A stretch of DNA of 64,000 bases from Paraphysomonas bandaiensis (taxonomy: Eukaryota; Chrysophyceae). The stretch is taken from NCBI GenBank assembly GCA_965644295.1, contig CBFFRP010000072.1, forward strand, positions 1 to 64,000, in the 5' to 3' direction. The translations under genes were made by a program, and so were the position numbers. Numbering within the stretch: the stretch's first letter is position 1; the number at the start of each line of letters is the position of its first letter. The notes below the pieces were generated by a model that did not search any database, had not been told where the DNA came from, and saw nothing but the letters and a program-made list of their open reading frames with translations. Of the stretch, positions 34,982 to 47,350 are shown piece after piece.

Positions 34982-37338
34982 CTACTCTTGCTGTGTCTGC
35001 TCCTGATTACCCTCAAGTGAAATATTAGCTATACGACTCTGCGTATCTTCAACAGTGGTGTCATTAGTGTCAGAACTTACTACAGGACTTTGAGACACGT
35101 TAGTATTATTTTTCTGAGATTCTTCTCCTGATGAATCAAGGGTTGCCATGTGTACTGCCCTGGGTGCATTCTTTTGTGCGATCTCCTTCTTGACCTTCTC
35201 TACCCAGCTGCGGGCCTTCTCATAGTCCTTGTTCATGGACAAACTCTTCTCGAAATGTTCCAGAGAAGTCTCCAACTCACCCCTGCTGTAGTGACACAGT
35301 CCCTGGTTGTGATAAGTTACGTGGTGCTCGCCCACAGTGTTACTGGACTCAATATAGAAGTTGAGAGCATTGGTATAGTCTCTGATACCGTAGAAAAATC
35401 TTCCAATTTCAAAAGCTATATCCTTGTCCATATCAAGCATATAGTAATTTTCCCACACTCGCGGTATACCACGGCAAAGATCATTTCGCAGCTTCTGTCC
35501 GCAGTTCGGAATTTGGTTCAAAATTGAGTCCCTGAATTTAAAGAATACATCTGGGTCCCAGTCACCTAACTTAAGGAGGGAAACAATGCTCTTTAGAGGA
35601 GGGTTAGGGGCATCTTCTTTCAGACTCTTTTGTAACACAAAGAAATCATTTGGGCCAAAGACGTCCACAGCTCCATCGAAGGCCGCCCTCAGATAGGAAA
35701 ATGGAGCGCTGCGCTCGGAGTCCTTATTAGCTAGCTGCGTCACAAGGTCTGCCGAGGTAGTTGATTTGGAACCCCGGTAGCCTTTGCTGGAGGTCTGAAC
35801 TTTTAGCTCCGGCCCAAGACCTTTATTCGGTGCCGGGGGACCAGGAAGGATCTTAGGCGCAGCGACCATACTCGGAGATTCTTCCTCAACCTTAGTACCA
35901 GCTGAAGGCTTTAACCATGCATCATCTGTGCGGGCAGTGTCTTCAGATTCCCCCGTGAGAACAAAACATCCAACTTTGAGTGATGCTTCTTCTTGGGGGT
36001 TATGCAACGCAAACCCTCCACGGCTGGTGAACCACATACCAACTGCATGATAGTTAACCATCAATGAGAAAGATCCGTGCACAGCAATATGAGGGTCCAT
36101 CAGACCAACAAATTGTTCAGGGTTGTTGTTCCCTTTATCTCCGGAAATAACTATGGCACGACCACCGGAAAATGCAGAAAGACGTCGTAACGCTCGGAGG
36201 GCACCGATAGGAAACACCACTGACGCCCCATTTTCATTATCTCCAAAACAGTCCTTATACCACTGCAGAATACGACCAAGATGCAACTCATCTCCGTCCT
36301 CTTGTGTGTAGTACTCTGTTGGGGAAATGGTCTCGTACTTATACAGGTTGCTTAGCCTCTTAATAATAGCAGGTTCAAGAGGATCAGGCTCCTCCTTCCT
36401 TTTAGACCCAACCGATACAAGACCCTCCTTCAGCTCTCCGCCGTCCACTTGGAATATGTCGTGGTACAGAGTATCAAACAGGTAGTTTGCCACCACACAT
36501 ATAGGGTTCTTGCAACTTCCTGGGCCTAGCACTTTCCCAGATCGAAGGGTAATAGCATTATCATTTACTGCATCAAATATACCCGCCTCAAGCATCCCAT
36601 TATCAAAGTATTTCTATACAATAAATCAAAGATCCACAACAATATGTAAAAATAACACACCTTCAACGAAGGATGATCTCTCCAAAAATTAAAGTTGTTT
36701 TCAGTGAAATCCGTCATCACATACACGATCTTATCGACAGGAAATTCACACACTTCACTCATCTCAATCAAAGCCTTGAGCATAAAAAAGCTAAATTTTC
36801 CAGATCCAGTCCCAAGCTCAATAATGTAAAGAGGTTCATTTACGTCAAGAGCCATGCGATCTCCAGCTGGACGTGCCATGCAGTCCTTGATGAAACCGTG
36901 CAAAACCTGACCAAATTAAAAATAAAGCCATGCCAGAAAACAGACAATTAAAAGCACCTTGGCATAGGAACGACCAATGAAAGCATTACATGTAATAAAA
37001 TGAGGTACAATTCCCTGTGACCAAGATTCCGGTCCTTTTCGATCATAGAATGACATCATTAGTTTCCATAGATGACACTGTGAGCATGGTTTAAATCCCT
37101 CTAACTCACATCTCTCACCATTCGAGTCCTCATCCTAATAATAGTCTTATTAATAATATTTATATATGAGTATATATCAATCAACCGATTCAATTTCATC
37201 AAATTCATCATTATTTATAACTGGTGCTTGTTTGGTTGTTAAAGTTGATGTAACAGTTTTATTAACTTCAACTGATATATCATTTAAATTCACACTTGAA
37301 TCAATAATAGATGCAGAAGCAGTTGCAGCAGTTGACAT
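34982..37338 (-). CDS. SAM-dependent methyltransferase with C-terminal TPR
   Basis: Four exons: 37186-37338, 36958-37134, 36661-36906 and 34982-36613, with introns of 51, 51 and 47 bases; 735 residues. After a Ser/Thr-rich start, exon 3 carries the Rossmann motif I ELGTGSGKFSFFML and the downstream YVMTDFTENNFNFWRDHP, and exon 4 continues with MLEAGIFDAVNDN and VVANYLFDTLYHDIFQ, resembling the MidA/PRMT-like methyltransferase layout. The C-terminal 150 residues form TPR-like helices (FEIGRFFYGIRDYTNALNFY, YHNQGLCHYSRGELETSLEH). A central region of about 80 residues is Pro/Lys/Ser-rich linker. The substrate is unknown; protein arginine methylation is one possibility. The exon 1-2 join carries a KPCSQCHLWK motif. 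Confidence 0.8.
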
Positions 37339-38549
37339 GATGTAGATTATGTTATTAATTATAATGAATTGAACTTTACTAAACCACTCTATATATGAAA
37401 TTTTAATTACTATACTATCCTATACAACAATACGCATAGAGACTAACAGCATATACATGTATATACATATACATACATACATACATACAGTGTACGTACA
37501 TCAGAGCAACTGCAGATGTCATCGTATCAGTCTATGTGCGGTTCACAATGAGGCGGTATAATTTGATACAGTATTCATGGTATTTTACTACAACTGACCT
37601 TTTTGTATAGTATTTATATGGTACGACTGCTAGATATCCCGATATCCGGATATCTATAGGGAAAAGCGCAATTTTTGTATTGTATTTCCCAAAAATGTAT
37701 CATATCTACAGATACTAGCTAGACACTGTATGTGGACATGAATGGCATCAGGTCTCTGGTATCAGCCTTCTTTCCCTTCCTAATGCATTACAGCACCTGA
37801 TATCGCTCAATACGTATCATCATGCTCTACTCTACTCTACGCTTCTCTCTCGTATATTGTAAAAACGTTGTCGAATGAGATCAATCGTGCATTTCTTCAC
37901 GTATAAGGACAAGTACACCTATATATATCTTGATATGCATTAATGACTTTGAGCTACAGCAATACGAATAGTTGCTTGGCAAGCCACCGTAAATGCCTGT
38001 GTAATCAATCGTTGGAGACTTAGAACACTGTTGCCTTCGAGGTATTTTTCTCCAGCTGAACAGAAAAGTAAAAACTTGTTCACCCTTACTTTCCTTGTCA
38101 GATTTGAAAAGGAACATAAGAAAATAAAAACACATATTATAGGGTATAGTGATGTATACACACTTTCATTTGAAACCCTTGGTTATGTGTTTTATGCGAG
38201 AATTTTCTGTGGAGTAGAGAAAATGGAGTTGCTATTAAAAATATGTGTATATGAATATGTAATTGCTGTAACAGTTAATAGGCAATACTGATAATAAATC
38301 TTTGCTAGCAAAGGGGCTACTTGGTCTACTAGGTTACCATTGAAACTAAATACCATGATATTATCCCTACTGTATGTTAAACGTAAACAAGCGTATAATA
38401 ATTGGGAGTATATTCCAATGTAAAAGTGATTCATCTTACAAAAACCACATACTTGTGGAAAGTTGTTAATAAGAGAATTAACACCACATAAATAAACAAT
38501 CAGAAGTTCTATTAACAAAGTTACTACTACATTTACACTATATACAGCG
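37339..38549. other. Intergenic region upstream of the methyltransferase
   Basis: Contains a short CATA run at 37463-37492 about 130 bases before the methyltransferase start, and a TATCCGGATATC-like palindromic stretch near 37635-37655. No gene seen. Confidence 0.4.
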
Positions 38550-39521
38550 TTAATAGCGCGTACGGGCTTTCTCAATACTATAGTTGCATGGCTGGCACAG
38601 TTCCCCATCATGTACAGTAGGCGGTAACCACCACTCGTTCATTGAGTTCCAGCATACCGCGTCGCACTCATAGCGGGGGTCACGGGGATATAACCGATAT
38701 TTTTCCCTCACGATCGCCCACATTCGACCATCACGACGAAAACCTCGAGCAATATCAGCTCGCAAGGCAGACGACAAGGAATAAACTGTTCCTTCCACCT
38801 TCGGAGCCGCATTGAGGCTGTAGTTGAAGTCTTTTTTCTTAGGCAAGTCAGGAAATAGCTCTCGTAAGTTACTATAAAACGAGGAGTACTGCTCTTGTAT
38901 TCCAACATGGCAGTGACTAAGTGTATGGTTACTCAGATTGCGGCCCAAGAATATACTCTGCAAATCATTCGATAATGCCCCCCCTTCTCTAGGACCTCGC
39001 TTCAGTATGTTGTTTGCATACACCACAAATGGCGCAGGAGACACTTTAAAAAAATGATAATGGCTCCATAGTCGTGAAATCGGTTCTCTTAGGACAGTGA
39101 TACAATCCACCTTTGGGAGTAGAGATACGAAGTCTATTTCCTTAATCTCATGATGTATCTCTTGTGAAGCCCATCCTCGATGGCAAGCAACTGGACCGTA
39201 ATCCCCTCTGTCAATAGCATATAACTGTGGTAGCAAGTTGACAGTAGCGTGATAGAGAAACGCTACTGCACATGCTGAACGATTCAGATATTTTGGAGAA
39301 ACAATATCGTTATCCACAAACTCACAAGGAGCATTGATACACGGGATGATGGTATCATGCCTTTTCTTAAACACATGTTCTTGAAAGACTTGACGCAATG
39401 ACGACCCTCCTGTTTTAGGGATATGAAAGAAGATAAAAGGACGGTTCAGTGTCGGTTCAAATACAGCTGCAATCCGTATAGTGAATAAAAGAGTCAGCCA
39501 TATGTATTTGAACGAGTTCAT
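38550..39521 (-). CDS. Golgi-type sulfotransferase
   Basis: 323 residues, intronless. A short cytosolic start and a hydrophobic segment (YIWLTLLFTIRIAAVF) give a type II signal anchor, which places the enzyme in the Golgi lumen. The PAPS-binding motifs are clear: the 5' phosphosulfate loop FFHIPKTGGSSLRQ (residues about 31-44) and the 3' phosphate motif ITVLREPISRLWSHY (about 140). Possible N-glycosylation sites occur at NRS, NLS, NHT and NYS. The layout fits the uronyl/heparan 2-O-sulfotransferase-like superfamily; the acceptor is likely a polysaccharide but cannot be named. Confidence 0.88.
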   Translation of the reverse strand: MNSFKYIWLTLLFTIRIAAVFEPTLNRPFIFFHIPKTGGSSLRQVFQEHVFKKRHDTIIPCINAPCEFVDNDIVSPKYLNRSACAVAFLYHATVNLLPQLYAIDRGDYGPVACHRGWASQEIHHEIKEIDFVSLLPKVDCITVLREPISRLWSHYHFFKVSPAPFVVYANNILKRGPREGGALSNDLQSIFLGRNLSNHTLSHCHVGIQEQYSSFYSNLRELFPDLPKKKDFNYSLNAAPKVEGTVYSLSSALRADIARGFRRDGRMWAIVREKYRLYPRDPRYECDAVCWNSMNEWWLPPTVHDGELCQPCNYSIEKARTRY

Positions 39522-40102
39522 TATTAAAATAGATGAGAGTATGTGGAATAGCCCCCATATACACTTAATCTCCCTGGTTGAGAATATGTTACAGTCCTAG
39601 CATGCGTACTCCACTGCTGCTCATACATGAAAAAAGTTACACCCATGTGCTCTCTAAAATCCAGCTTTAATATACAAAATATGCATTTTTCAGTAATATT
39701 ACACAGAAACCGGATATATATTACACAGAAACTAAATATTACAAAAATAAATAAATCTACACAAAAACCACCAAATTAATCAACAAAAATATCAAACAAT
39801 CAACAATTACTCTTGTCCAATTAATAACCAATAATATATCTTATATAATAATTACAGAAAAATGATTGGTTTATTTATAACATATGTGAGTGTTAGGTTG
39901 CATATGAAATGAATCTAGAACACATCATGCTTCCAGTGGAGTCGATTATGTTCCACATATTTCTATATCAGTCATGTGATTCATATCAAATGATGAGAAG
40001 GAACCACATCTTCATATGTGAATCACTGTATATAATCCATACATTATTATTAAGCATATACAGCATATACACTATACATACATACATCAGTAACAGTTAG
40101 AA
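39522..40102. promoter_or_regulatory. Divergent region between sulfotransferase and 2OG oxygenase
   Basis: 581 bases between divergent starts. AT-rich, with CATACATACATC near 40076. Confidence 0.45.
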
Positions 40103-41029
40103 ATGACATTACTGCGATACATTAAAAACTCTACCGTATATATAAGGTATATTCTAACCAATGCATACACTGCCGATTTATAGCTATGAATTAGGCGAGA
40201 TTTAGCTGAAAAAGTTGTTCTTGGCGGTGCACAGAGAGATACACCCAAATTAAGCTACAGAGATACACCGCGTCATGTTTGGGACACATCTGTATTGCCG
40301 AAAGGAATTGCTGTTGAATGCTCACATCTCTCTGGGCTCTGGGTGTTAAAGGGAGCAGTCAGTCAGCACGAGTTATCTGATATTACTTCATTAGTGAACG
40401 ATACATGCCATTTCCCCTCCAGCAATAATGACACAATTCGTCAATCTAACTCATGGACATGGTTTGAGTTTGACCCAGCTAGGTATATTGTTGGGTGCCT
40501 ACCACATAGTGCATATAACTCTGTTGATCGAAAATTTCAGAGGAAGCACTTGAAAGATTTTGAAGTGTTCGATAACGTGCCACCTTCAAATTGGCTTGAT
40601 TTGGAGAGCATAAATGGATCACAATCTGTGATTAATGGTATGAATGCTCTCTGTCGATTACAAATTAATCTTCCAAAATCGCTTGCTCCTCTTCCAACAC
40701 CTTTTGGACCTCCAGAAACTGAAAATAGCCATCTGCAATGTTTTTTTCATCAATTTCAGTACATGGAGGCGGGGACCCGTGTGATGCCACATGTTGACTC
40801 GAATGATCCTCCTGTCGACCTCATAACAACATTAACTGTATCAGGTACAGGAAACAATGTAATACGTGTGGGAACAACAGAGTTTTCTCTTGATGTGGGC
40901 GATGTATATATGCTTACAGGATTTGCACGACACAGTGTAAAGCATGAGGTTCTGGCGGACACTTCAGACAGATTGTCAATCACAACTCGATTTAGTGACC
41001 ACAGAAATGCAAGTTTTATGCTTAATTGA
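40103..41029 (+). CDS. 2-oxoglutarate/Fe(II)-dependent oxygenase
   Basis: Two exons, 40103-40146 and 40195-41029, with a 48-base intron; 292 residues. The first exon (MTLLRYIKNSTVYIR) is required because no ATG lies in frame at the start of the conserved part; splicing makes R-R-D-L-A-E-K. The jelly-roll core shows the iron ligands H214-x-D216 in MPHVDSND, a distal His in FARHSVKHEV, and Arg in RLSITTRF for 2-oxoglutarate. The spacing fits AlkB-like or related small dioxygenases. The basic, acid-poor first 16 residues could be a mitochondrial presequence. Substrate unknown. Confidence 0.82.
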
Positions 41030-42002
41030 AATTAATTAATATTTTATCAAATCTTAAGCCGAATGTTGCTGTGTTCATTTGTGATTTCGTAACACTATTC
41101 AACTTTGAACGCAGAGTCAGTAATAATATTGAATAGTTTATATATGTACTTTCCGACTTCTGAACTACAGCTCAATACACATCAAAAGTGTTTCCTTTGA
41201 GTAAGAAGACAGCAGAGCTAGTTAACAGCATAAGTTGATACAATAATTAGAGGCAGTAATCAACAATCTAAATTTATGCCCTCAACAAAGTCGGAATAGT
41301 ACCTTGTTGTGGTGTTATGGGGAATAAGTACTGGAGATATATTCTCCGGGAAACTAACGTGATCCGTATATATGATCGTCAGTAGATATTGTTCTGCCCA
41401 CTCATAGCCAAATGTTTCTGCGGCACAAGGGACGCTAATTATATTAATATCGCTTGTGTCGACGTCGTTCGTCATTGGGCCCTGAATACTTAACTGACAG
41501 ATCCGGGAATAGGCCCACCTTAAATGTCGACGTTTTGATGTTGTTGTAATACAGCAATCACCAACACCAATTCATCATTATTTCTTCTTCTCTTATTACT
41601 GTGTCTATATTGCATTTGAGTATTTCCGAGAAACAAAACTTCCCAGAAAAAATTATATTGCCTGACATTACAGTATAACCTAGTTCATAGAGCGAATGCA
41701 TTACACTCTTGAACATTGAACAGAGCTCGGTAACAATATATTGATTGGTAGACCGACCAAATATTCTATCAATATTGTTTCTGTTAAAGTATATCACAAT
41801 ATATATAATTATATATTGCATTGCAATCAATATTTTGATTAATAACTACCCAATAGATACTTTAATATTTATTCGTGAATACGTAGATTTAAGTCGAGAT
41901 AATAGTTTATTATTACTTAACGGTTGTACTGTGAGCACTATCGCCATCTAGACTACAGGAAAGTGAGTACAAGCGCATATAGAAGAAAGCACCCGACATT
42001 GT
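41030..42002. repeat. Spacer with family B (41278-41522) and family C (41560-41840) copies
   Basis: The left part carries the CAACAAAGTCGGA, GGTGTTATGGGG and GACGTCGTTCGTCATTGGGCC blocks of family B, truncated after the CCGGGAATAGGCCCACCT block. The right part carries the TCAATATTGTTTCTGTTAAA block of family C. No gene seen. Confidence 0.6.
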
Positions 42003-44796
42003 TTAATCGAGATTAGCACGTGACAACACAGCCTTAAAGTCGAAAGGCTGGAAGCGGTATCCATCAGCCTTGAAAAATTTGTTCTGGAACTCAACCCAGT
42101 GCAGACGTAAGGCATGCAAGAAACACTCGAGAAGATCCATACACAGCAGCACAGCGAAAGAAACCGCAGCGAATACGGCGTACCCAAAGTAGATCATGAC
42201 AGGGTTGTTAGTATTGATCATACTAAGCATGGCCTTGGACCAAAACACAGTAGCAAGCTCAGAGTGCGCAAGCGAAAGCGCCCAGAGACGTAGATACGAA
42301 GCAGTGTTAGAAACCATACCCAATACAAACTCGATTGTTTCAATGGCTTGGTGAATAAATACCTCACCAAAGTCAAACTCTTCGCCGTGGCCGTGATCAT
42401 TACTCGACTGACCCATACCGCCACTGCTCTCACGGTCTGAGGCCCCGTCCTGTGAGTCAAGAAGAGGGTTGCTGGCGCCAGTGTTAGAAACTTGGACTTC
42501 TTTGTGAGTAAACTTAAGGTAAAATGGCTTAACACACAGTAGCCAAGGCACACAGAAGAAAGCCATGAGAAGGAGGAATGTCTGTACTCCAGCTTGTCCT
42601 TCGTACATTGGTTCATCAACTGCACCAGGAGCAAGGGCAATATTAATAAGGGTTGTGATGAGATTCGGGGGTTGGCACCCATCACCAGACCCTCCGTAGT
42701 CCAGCGGACATAGGTCAACTACCTCTGTCGACGCGTCACAAGGATCTCCATTATAGGAGTAGCACTGGGAGTCGTCATCATCAGTCAGCTGACATCCACC
42801 AGCAACACCATTAATATCGTAGTTACAAGACCCCTTCTGCATTCTTTCGTCCCAGTTAATGCTCCACTTCACGAAGATCAATATCACCATGTAGCCGAAG
42901 AAGCCCACGTCGAAGAGAATCATAGGAATAAATTCACAAATAAGATCCAAGTAGGAGTGGAAATATAGAGCATTAACACCCTTTAGCACAATACCAAGAG
43001 TCATCTGAATAATACCAAGCACGACAGACATCTTCATTTTCATTGAATTGAAAAAGAGAAGTTCATTATCAGAAATATGCCAAGCTGGATCCACACCGAA
43101 AGGATAAACCTTAGATGAGTCGCCATACTCTCCATTCATCTCCGCCTCTTCACCGCTCTCCCTATCCAGATACTTGAAGTTGGAGCCGAATACATTCAAT
43201 GCAAGGGAGAAGAAATCATTATATATGAAACCACAGTATACCGAATAAAGACCCATCATAAAGAGCATATATCGGGCGCTATACATGCCCTTCATCATCT
43301 CATCCATGCCCCTGTTCTCGGCTTTCTTCTCGGTCAGGATAAGATAGATTCCGCCGATCAGAAGACAAGAGCCGTGTCCGATGTCGCCATACATAACACC
43401 GAAGAGGAAGGGGAAGGTGGCAGCTGTGAAAAGAGCAGGATTGATCTCACGATATCTAGGCACACCGTAGGTATTAACGAACTCCTGGTAAGCGTCAGTA
43501 AACTTGTTGGTGCGGAAGTGTGTTGGGGGCGTAGGCCAGATATCCATCACTCTCTCAATCATAGACGTGGAAGGGAGGTTCAAAGTCGCCTGGGCACGGT
43601 CAAGAGCAGATCGGGCTTTCCCGACAGAGTCCTTGAGAATCCAGCCTTGACCACGTAAGAAGTTACCAACATCGCTGCGGAAAAGGTTGAGTGTATGGTA
43701 CGTGGACTTCTCTCTGCGGACAACCCAGAGCCATTCCTCGACATGTTGAGCAAGTTCCACACACAAGCGAATGCGGGTCTCTGTGTTCTTGTCAAGAATT
43801 TTCTTCGCATCTTCCATCTCACGGTAGTTAGCCTCCTGTTGGGCATCGATGTCACGAGGGCGATCCAGGTTGCGGATATCAAAGCGGTGTGCAGAGAAGG
43901 CATCGCAAATGCGTTTGACTTTGCCTTCAATGGCAGTAGACTTGAAGAAAATGATGAAGACCACCTTTGAAATTTCATTTCCAGTAGATGCGTCGCGGAT
44001 AGGATCTTCAATGTCAGCGAAACGCACGTAACAGTTACCACGAGTTGCGCGGAAAAGCATTCTCTCGAAGCGAGCCTTGTCCGCAGTTGGCAACACACCA
44101 GCAACATTGGTAAAAGACATTTCATCAGCCTGATAACCGGCGCGATCAGAGGGCATAAGAGGCTGCAAATACAAGATTACAGAAGAAATCAAATATAACA
44201 TCGACATACCGCCTCGACCATAGCTAGGCCGCCCTTCTTCTCGCCATCACTGTGAGTAGATCCACTGTCGCCTAAATCCAGTGTGTGCACCTCACTCATA
44301 AAGACAGTACGAGACTTGTGCAAGACATGATGCAGCTCAACTTTATTGTTGTACTCCTCCATGAGCTTGGTATTGTACTTGTTCAAGTCCAACAGTTGCT
44401 GCTCATACTGATCAAGTTTGGATTCCAAGCTCTCCAGTAGTGAAGCGGCAGATCCACCATCTCCACTAGCGAAAGCATTGTCAACAAAGTGATCAACAGC
44501 TCCAGCAGATTGCACAGGGACTCCAAGTTTGACAACTTCACCATGAACATATCGAATCTTACGCTCAATCTCATCACAGCGTTTGATGTATGCGACGTAT
44601 CGTCTCTGAAATGGAGTCAAATCCGGATTCAGATCAGTGAACTGAATGCAACCTATACGACTATCAGTACATTTCATTGATTAGAATGTATGTATATACC
44701 CATCTGGCCGAGCTCACGAATGCATGAGTGTGCAGCATCTTCAGACATGATGATGGAGACGTACTCCATCTCCTCTGATCGCCACCATGATCCCAT
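42003..44796 (-). CDS. V-type proton ATPase 116-kDa subunit a
   Basis: Three exons: 44700-44796, 44210-44652 and 42003-44162, both introns 47 bases; 899 residues. Subunit a forms the proton half-channels of the V0 sector. The N-terminal cytosolic half has the conserved start (LGQMGCIQFTDLNPDLTPFQRRYV across the first intron) and ADEMSFTNVAGVLPTADKARFERMLFRATRGN. The C-terminal half has the membrane segments and the essential buried Arg in SYLRLWALSLAHSELATVFW, with VFAAVSFAVLLCMDLLECFLHALRLHWVEFQ near the end. A luminal loop (about 42680-42830) with eight cysteines and Asp/Gly-rich sequence is larger than usual. The N-terminus WWRSEEMEYVSIIM is also conserved. Confidence 0.95.
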
Positions 44797-45458
44797 CTTG
44801 ATTGTATAGGTATAGCTCTAATGCACTCTACGTGGATATGAATATATATGCAAGAAGAGCAGATGCAGTCTAGTTATTATGGAATGCTCTGCAATAGTGT
44901 TGGATGAGATATGGTGTAATGCTTATGCATGTACATGTGTATGTATGTTTGCATATGTGCACTGCAATGCATTGCAATGCATCCTATTTTTTTTACCTCT
45001 TACTCAGACATATCTTCAGCAGACACTTACACTAAAACTGAAAACCGGAAACTGAAAAATGGTATTCCTGTGAATACAACACATATGTTTGTAGCATACA
45101 TTCCAGCATAGCATACGCACACAGACAGAGCGACAGTTGAATTTATATGTAGGAAACTGCACGTATAGGTATGTATATACAGGGAGGGCAATCCTGGATG
45201 GTGATATTCCAGAGCTGCATATGTGATGTGCACTTGTTCCTACTTCTTGTACGATTTAACCATATAGCGACGTTCATATAGGCCGTATTGTAATATACAA
45301 CACGAGTGTATTGCATCAATCTACAGTTGTTTCTCAAAGAAGCGAAACTAATAGACACTGCAGTTAACCGCTTATGCTGTAGAACTTAAGTGTTACTCTA
45401 GTACTAGACTTATATATATAGATTCGATAAGCACTAGCTATTCCTACTGCTCACTAAT
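44797..45458. promoter_or_regulatory. Divergent promoter region of V-ATPase subunit a and the carrier
   Basis: 662 bases between divergent starts. It includes TGTATGTATGTTTGC (44937) and a TATATATA tract at 45410, about 45 bases before the carrier ATG. Confidence 0.5.
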
Positions 45459-46412
45459 ATGAAGGTTTCATTTCCTATTAGTTGTATTAAAGTATAATAT
45501 TCTTTTATTAGAATCTATTGACTCCCGAGAGCATCGATTTTATTGCAGGCAGTGTGGCCGGAGCGATATCAATTGTCGTTGGCCAGCCTTTTGATACAAT
45601 AAAGGTTTCTTGAAAAACTTGTGTGACCATTGTTTTAAATTATATTATTTATAAAGGTGCGACTACAAACGACTACATCTTATAAAGGCCCAGTAGATTG
45701 CGTCAAGCGGATTATAAAGGCAGAAGGCTTCAGTAGCTTATTTAGTGGCATGCTTCCTCCTCTAATGACATCTGTATTTGTTAATGCGATAATATTTACG
45801 TCATATGGATACACACTGAGACTTCTGAAGAAGGGTGATGATGACAAACCTGCCACTCCTAGCCAGATGTTTTTAGCAGGCATGACAGCAGGATTCTGTC
45901 AGTCATGGCTGATGAGTCCGAGCGAGTTGATCAAGATTCGATTACAGAGTGCAGAATGTCAGTACCGAGGAACCCTTCACGCCGCCCGTGATATCATCCG
46001 TACTGGAGGGATAACTGGGATATACCGAGGCTATGTGTCCACCCTCTATCGTGAGGTGCCTGCTTTTGGTGCATACTTTATGACATATTACTGCATGATG
46101 GACGCGATAGACGATAAATTAGGAGATGTGCTACCAAGCTTTATTGCTGGTGGGGCCGCAGGGGCCGTCAGCTGGATAATGATATACCCGATCGATATCG
46201 CGAAGACTAAGATACAGATGTCTGATTCATCTCCGCGGTCGACATTGGTAGTGCTTAAGGATATCTGTCGTGTGCATGGACTGCGTTATCTGTACCGTGG
46301 ACTCGGAACTACTATCGTTCGATCCCTTCCCGTCAACGCGGTTGTATTTCCTGTGTACGAGTTTTCTTCTGCCGCCCTCAATGCTTTCGTTGACGAAGAA
46401 GACGAGACGTAA
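45459..46412 (+). CDS. Mitochondrial carrier (SLC25), carnitine/ornithine-type
   Basis: Three exons: a six-base first exon 45459-45464 (ATGAAG), 45512-45604 and 45657-46412, with introns of 47 and 52 bases; 284 residues, normal for the family. Three repeats each carry the P-x-D/E-x-x-K/R signature: QPFDTIKVRLQ (split by intron 2), SPSELIKIRLQ and YPIDIAKTKIQ, each followed by a G-containing second helix (YRGTLHAARDI, GLRYLYRGLG). The strongest resemblance is to carnitine/acylcarnitine and basic amino acid carriers (SLC25A20/A29, Crc1/Ort1) from the VGQPFDT and NAIIFTSYG context. It exchanges small metabolites across the inner mitochondrial membrane. Confidence 0.88.
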
Positions 46413-46977
46413 AATAAAGTATATGTACAATATAGCTCTGTTGCTGTATCAGCTACCAGTGCTTGTGCAGTGCAGTGCTGTATTGTTGTGTATAGCAAAT
46501 ACACTGCTCTGATAGCGATCGTTCTTGTAGTAGCACACTTTTTCTTAATTTTATACCTCCTATAATAAAGATGCTTTCTCGTAGCAGTTGAATCTGGCAT
46601 ATAGTAGATTTTCAAAGTAAATACTTTTCTGCCATATACAACGATGACAAGAAATACTTTGATAGCATGATCTTATATTTAAAAAATGCCTAGTACTTTC
46701 TTCTTTCTTGTTCTAATTTATATCACAAACTAAGTGCTCAGCTATGGTTTCGAATTTTAAATTCTCACATTAAGCTTGCATTACATCGTTCGTGAAAGAC
46801 GTAATGTTATATAAAGTACCGAGTCTGAATCAGAAAATGTAAGTACTCGGAGTTTATGCTTATCTTAGCGCAAAGCAAATAAACTTTGCCATAGACATTT
46901 CTTGTAGTGGACTGGATGAATGAATTATTACTTCGTTCTAATCAGGGTTCAAGCTATTTCTTACCATATTTATGACC
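46413..46977. other. Intergenic spacer downstream of the carrier
   Basis: No gene seen. An AATAAAG-like polyadenylation motif lies near 46411-46416 and another at 46564. Confidence 0.4.
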
Positions 46978-47243
46978 TGCCCCATTCTGAGCGCGTACTC
47001 AGGTAGATCCGGGTGGGGGCCGGGTGGGTACCTAACTAATACTTGATTTGCTAGCTACCTACTGAACCCAACTAGCTACATCATTTTTACACAGTATTCA
47101 GCGCTGAATATGCAGTGAGAACCCGGGTGGGGAACCGCTGAACTAAGCAATGTGTACATAGATAGAAGTGCGCGGTCACAGCACTCGGCAGCACCCACTA
47201 GAAAGCCGCACGCAGTGATTAGTTACGCTGTCAGTATGGGGCA
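46978..47243 (+). mobile_element. MITE family A, best-preserved copy (266 bases)
   Basis: Begins TGCCCCATTCTGAGCGCG and ends GTCAGTATGGGGCA, giving 8-base perfect terminal inverted repeats TGCCCCAT/ATGGGGCA. Inside are GGTAGATCCGGGTGGGGGCC and GAACCCGGGTGGGGAACC. No ORF. No clear target-site duplication was found. Confidence 0.85.
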
Positions 47244-47317
47244 TGATAATCCCCCATCTCGTTGCCATTATAGCAGTGTTTCATTGTTAAGATATACATC
47301 CTGACCAACTCTTGTAC

Positions 47318-47318
47318 G

Positions 47319-47350
<32 letters not shown>

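Noticed and set aside
40295-40297. TTG at 40295 as start of the 2OG oxygenase
   Set aside because: The frame continues upstream to a good AG acceptor and an ATG exon that joins in phase.
43374-44125. ORFs opposite or out of frame within the V-ATPase gene
   Set aside because: They overlap a clearly conserved coding frame.
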